Below, one piece after another: positions 5,397 through 6,046 of a stretch of DNA of 6,046 nucleotides. The position numbers and the translations under genes are program-made. The number at the start of each line of letters is the position of its first letter. Position 1 is the stretch's first letter. Source of the stretch: a bacterium (GTDB lineage: Bacteria > Atribacterota > JS1 > SB-45 > 34-128); contig JAHIPN010000366.1 of NCBI GenBank assembly GCA_018894595.1, forward strand, positions 1-6,046, written 5' to 3'. Under the pieces are notes generated by a model, which saw only the letters and a program-made list of their open reading frames with translations, searched no databases and had not been told where the DNA came from.

Positions 5397-5813
5397 ATGA
5401 TAGAATTTAATCTTGAAAAAGGGTTAAAAGGAATAGCTCAAACAACGGTGAATAAGGAAAATTCAGCGGAGAGATTTGCCAAACCTATGCCACCTGCCTT
5501 TGCCACTCCCATGTTAGTTTCTTTAATGGATTTAGCTGCCATAAATGCGGTGAAAAAAAATCTTCCGGAAGGTTACATTTCAGTAGCTACCAAAATATCG
5601 ATTACCCATTTAGCTGCTACTCCTTTGGGTATGACTGTTACTGCCGATGCGACCTTAATTGATATTTTTCAAAATCGATTAACATTTCAAGTAAATGCTT
5701 TTGATGAGAAGGAGAAGATAGGGGAAGGGACTGTAGAAAGATATATTATAGACTTAGGGAAATTTACCAAGAAAATGCAGGAAAGAAAAAAATCACGAGA
5801 GGTTGATTTTTAA
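5397..5813 (+). CDS. FlK-like hot-dog fold acyl-CoA thioesterase
   Basis: The protein has 138 aa, the usual size for single hot-dog thioesterases. It resembles the fluoroacetyl-CoA thioesterase (FlK) family: PPAFATPMLVSLMD (32-45) begins the central helix and ITHLAATPLG (69-78) follows. The FlK catalytic residues Thr42, Glu50 and His76 align by spacing with T37, D45 and H71, so the acidic residue is Asp instead of Glu. It probably hydrolyses a small or aromatic acyl-CoA in the cytosol. Nothing here points to fluoroacetate. ATG 5397 has a strong SD (AAAGGAGAGG, 5381-5390). The stop at 5811-5813 directly abuts an isochorismatase-like stub. The last 20 residues are lysine- and arginine-rich and probably extend beyond the fold. 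Confidence 0.82.
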   Translation: MIEFNLEKGLKGIAQTTVNKENSAERFAKPMPPAFATPMLVSLMDLAAINAVKKNLPEGYISVATKISITHLAATPLGMTVTADATLIDIFQNRLTFQVNAFDEKEKIGEGTVERYIIDLGKFTKKMQERKKSREVDF

Positions 5814-5882
5814 TTGATTAAAAAAGCTTTATTAATAATCGATATGCTTAGCGATTTTATCACGAGGAATCAAATGGCTTAG
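5814..5882 (+). pseudogene. Truncated isochorismatase-family N-terminus
   Basis: The frame starts at TTG 5814, with no gap after the thioesterase stop, and reads 22 codons to TAG 5880-5882. Its product contains [14 protein letters not shown], the hallmark first strand of cysteine hydrolases of the isochorismatase/nicotinamidase family, including the catalytic Asp in the IIDM motif. A full family member has about 180-200 residues with later Lys and Cys catalytic residues. Here only 25 bases separate the stop from the next gene, so the rest is missing, not merely frameshifted. AGAGG at 5798-5802 could be a weak SD. It is best read as the remnant of a deleted gene; a chance short match is less likely but possible. 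Confidence 0.6.
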
Positions 5883-5907
5883 TAGATATGGATTGGAGCT
5901 AAAAATA

Positions 5908-6046
5908 GTGGCAAAAGAAAAATTAAAAGTAGGATTAGCTTTAGGAGGGGGTGGAGCCCGAGGCCTCGCCCACATAGGAGTATTAAAAGTTTTAGAAAAG
6001 GAAAATATTCCCATTGATTTAATTACCGGTACCTCAATGGGGGCTA
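5908..6046 (+). CDS. Patatin-like phospholipase, RssA type (N-terminal part)
   Basis: This is an open frame running off the right edge, with 46 residues visible. It contains GGGGARG (13-19), the oxyanion-hole glycine motif, then HIGVLKVLE (22-30). GTSMGA (41-46) is the G-x-S-x-G nucleophile elbow with Ser43 as the predicted nucleophile. This order and spacing are diagnostic of bacterial patatin-like serine hydrolases with a Ser-Asp dyad, which act on lipid acyl esters. The catalytic Asp lies beyond the window. There is no signal peptide, so it is cytosolic or membrane-associated. GTG 5908 is preferred because GGAG at 5895-5898 lies 9 bases upstream; TTG 5893 is an in-frame alternative without a good SD. 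Confidence 0.9.
   Translation, partial: MAKEKLKVGLALGGGGARGLAHIGVLKVLEKENIPIDLITGTSMGA

Noticed and set aside
5832..6014. 60-aa frame on the - strand
   Set aside because: It is antisense to the patatin-like gene and the isochorismatase stub, both of which carry clear family motifs on the + strand.

Overview
The window looks like a chromosomal segment of an AT-rich (roughly 35% GC by eye) anaerobic bacterium. The evidence is good Shine-Dalgarno (SD) sites, a bacterial tetrahydrofolate (THF) riboswitch, an ECF-type vitamin transporter and metabolic genes with no phage or transposase genes. THF riboswitches are best known from Clostridia-like Firmicutes. The degenerate 7- and 8-base intergenic repeats and the GTAGGGG palindromes also remind me of uncultured low-GC lineages such as Atribacterota. 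That lineage guess is from memory and weak. Every credible gene is on the + strand.

Layout. Bases 1-144 are the 3' end of guaB (IMP dehydrogenase). Bases 160-711 encode a small tail-anchored TPR protein, and 752-1762 an M19 membrane-dipeptidase family peptidase. The 356-base gap 1763-2118 is the regulatory centre of the window. It holds a GTAGGGG palindrome (1799-1822) and then a THF riboswitch aptamer (1904-2025). The expression platform that follows (2021-2109) can switch between an 11-bp anti-sequestor and a 17-bp helix burying the SD of the next gene. That gene, 2119-2649, is a FolT-like ECF S component, so this reads as a folate-uptake gene repressed by intracellular folate.

Two paralogous zinc-dependent MDR dehydrogenases follow (2765-3790 and 4152-5177, both 341 aa). 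They differ in their predicted cofactor pocket. The second is flanked by degenerate microrepeats: heptamers and GTTANNTR octamers before it (3801-3920), and the reverse-complement octamers and heptamers after it (5221-5361). A 53-bp two-hairpin palindromic element (3956-4008) also lies upstream of it.

The right end holds a FlK-like hot-dog thioesterase (5397-5813) and a 22-codon stub resembling the N-terminus of an isochorismatase-family hydrolase (5814-5882). It closes with the start of a patatin-like (RssA-type) serine hydrolase that runs off the window (5908-6046). The genes do not form one obvious pathway. The only firm functional pairing is the riboswitch with folT. The most noteworthy non-coding signals are the complete riboswitch switching geometry, the covarying palindromes and the inverted microrepeat tracts.
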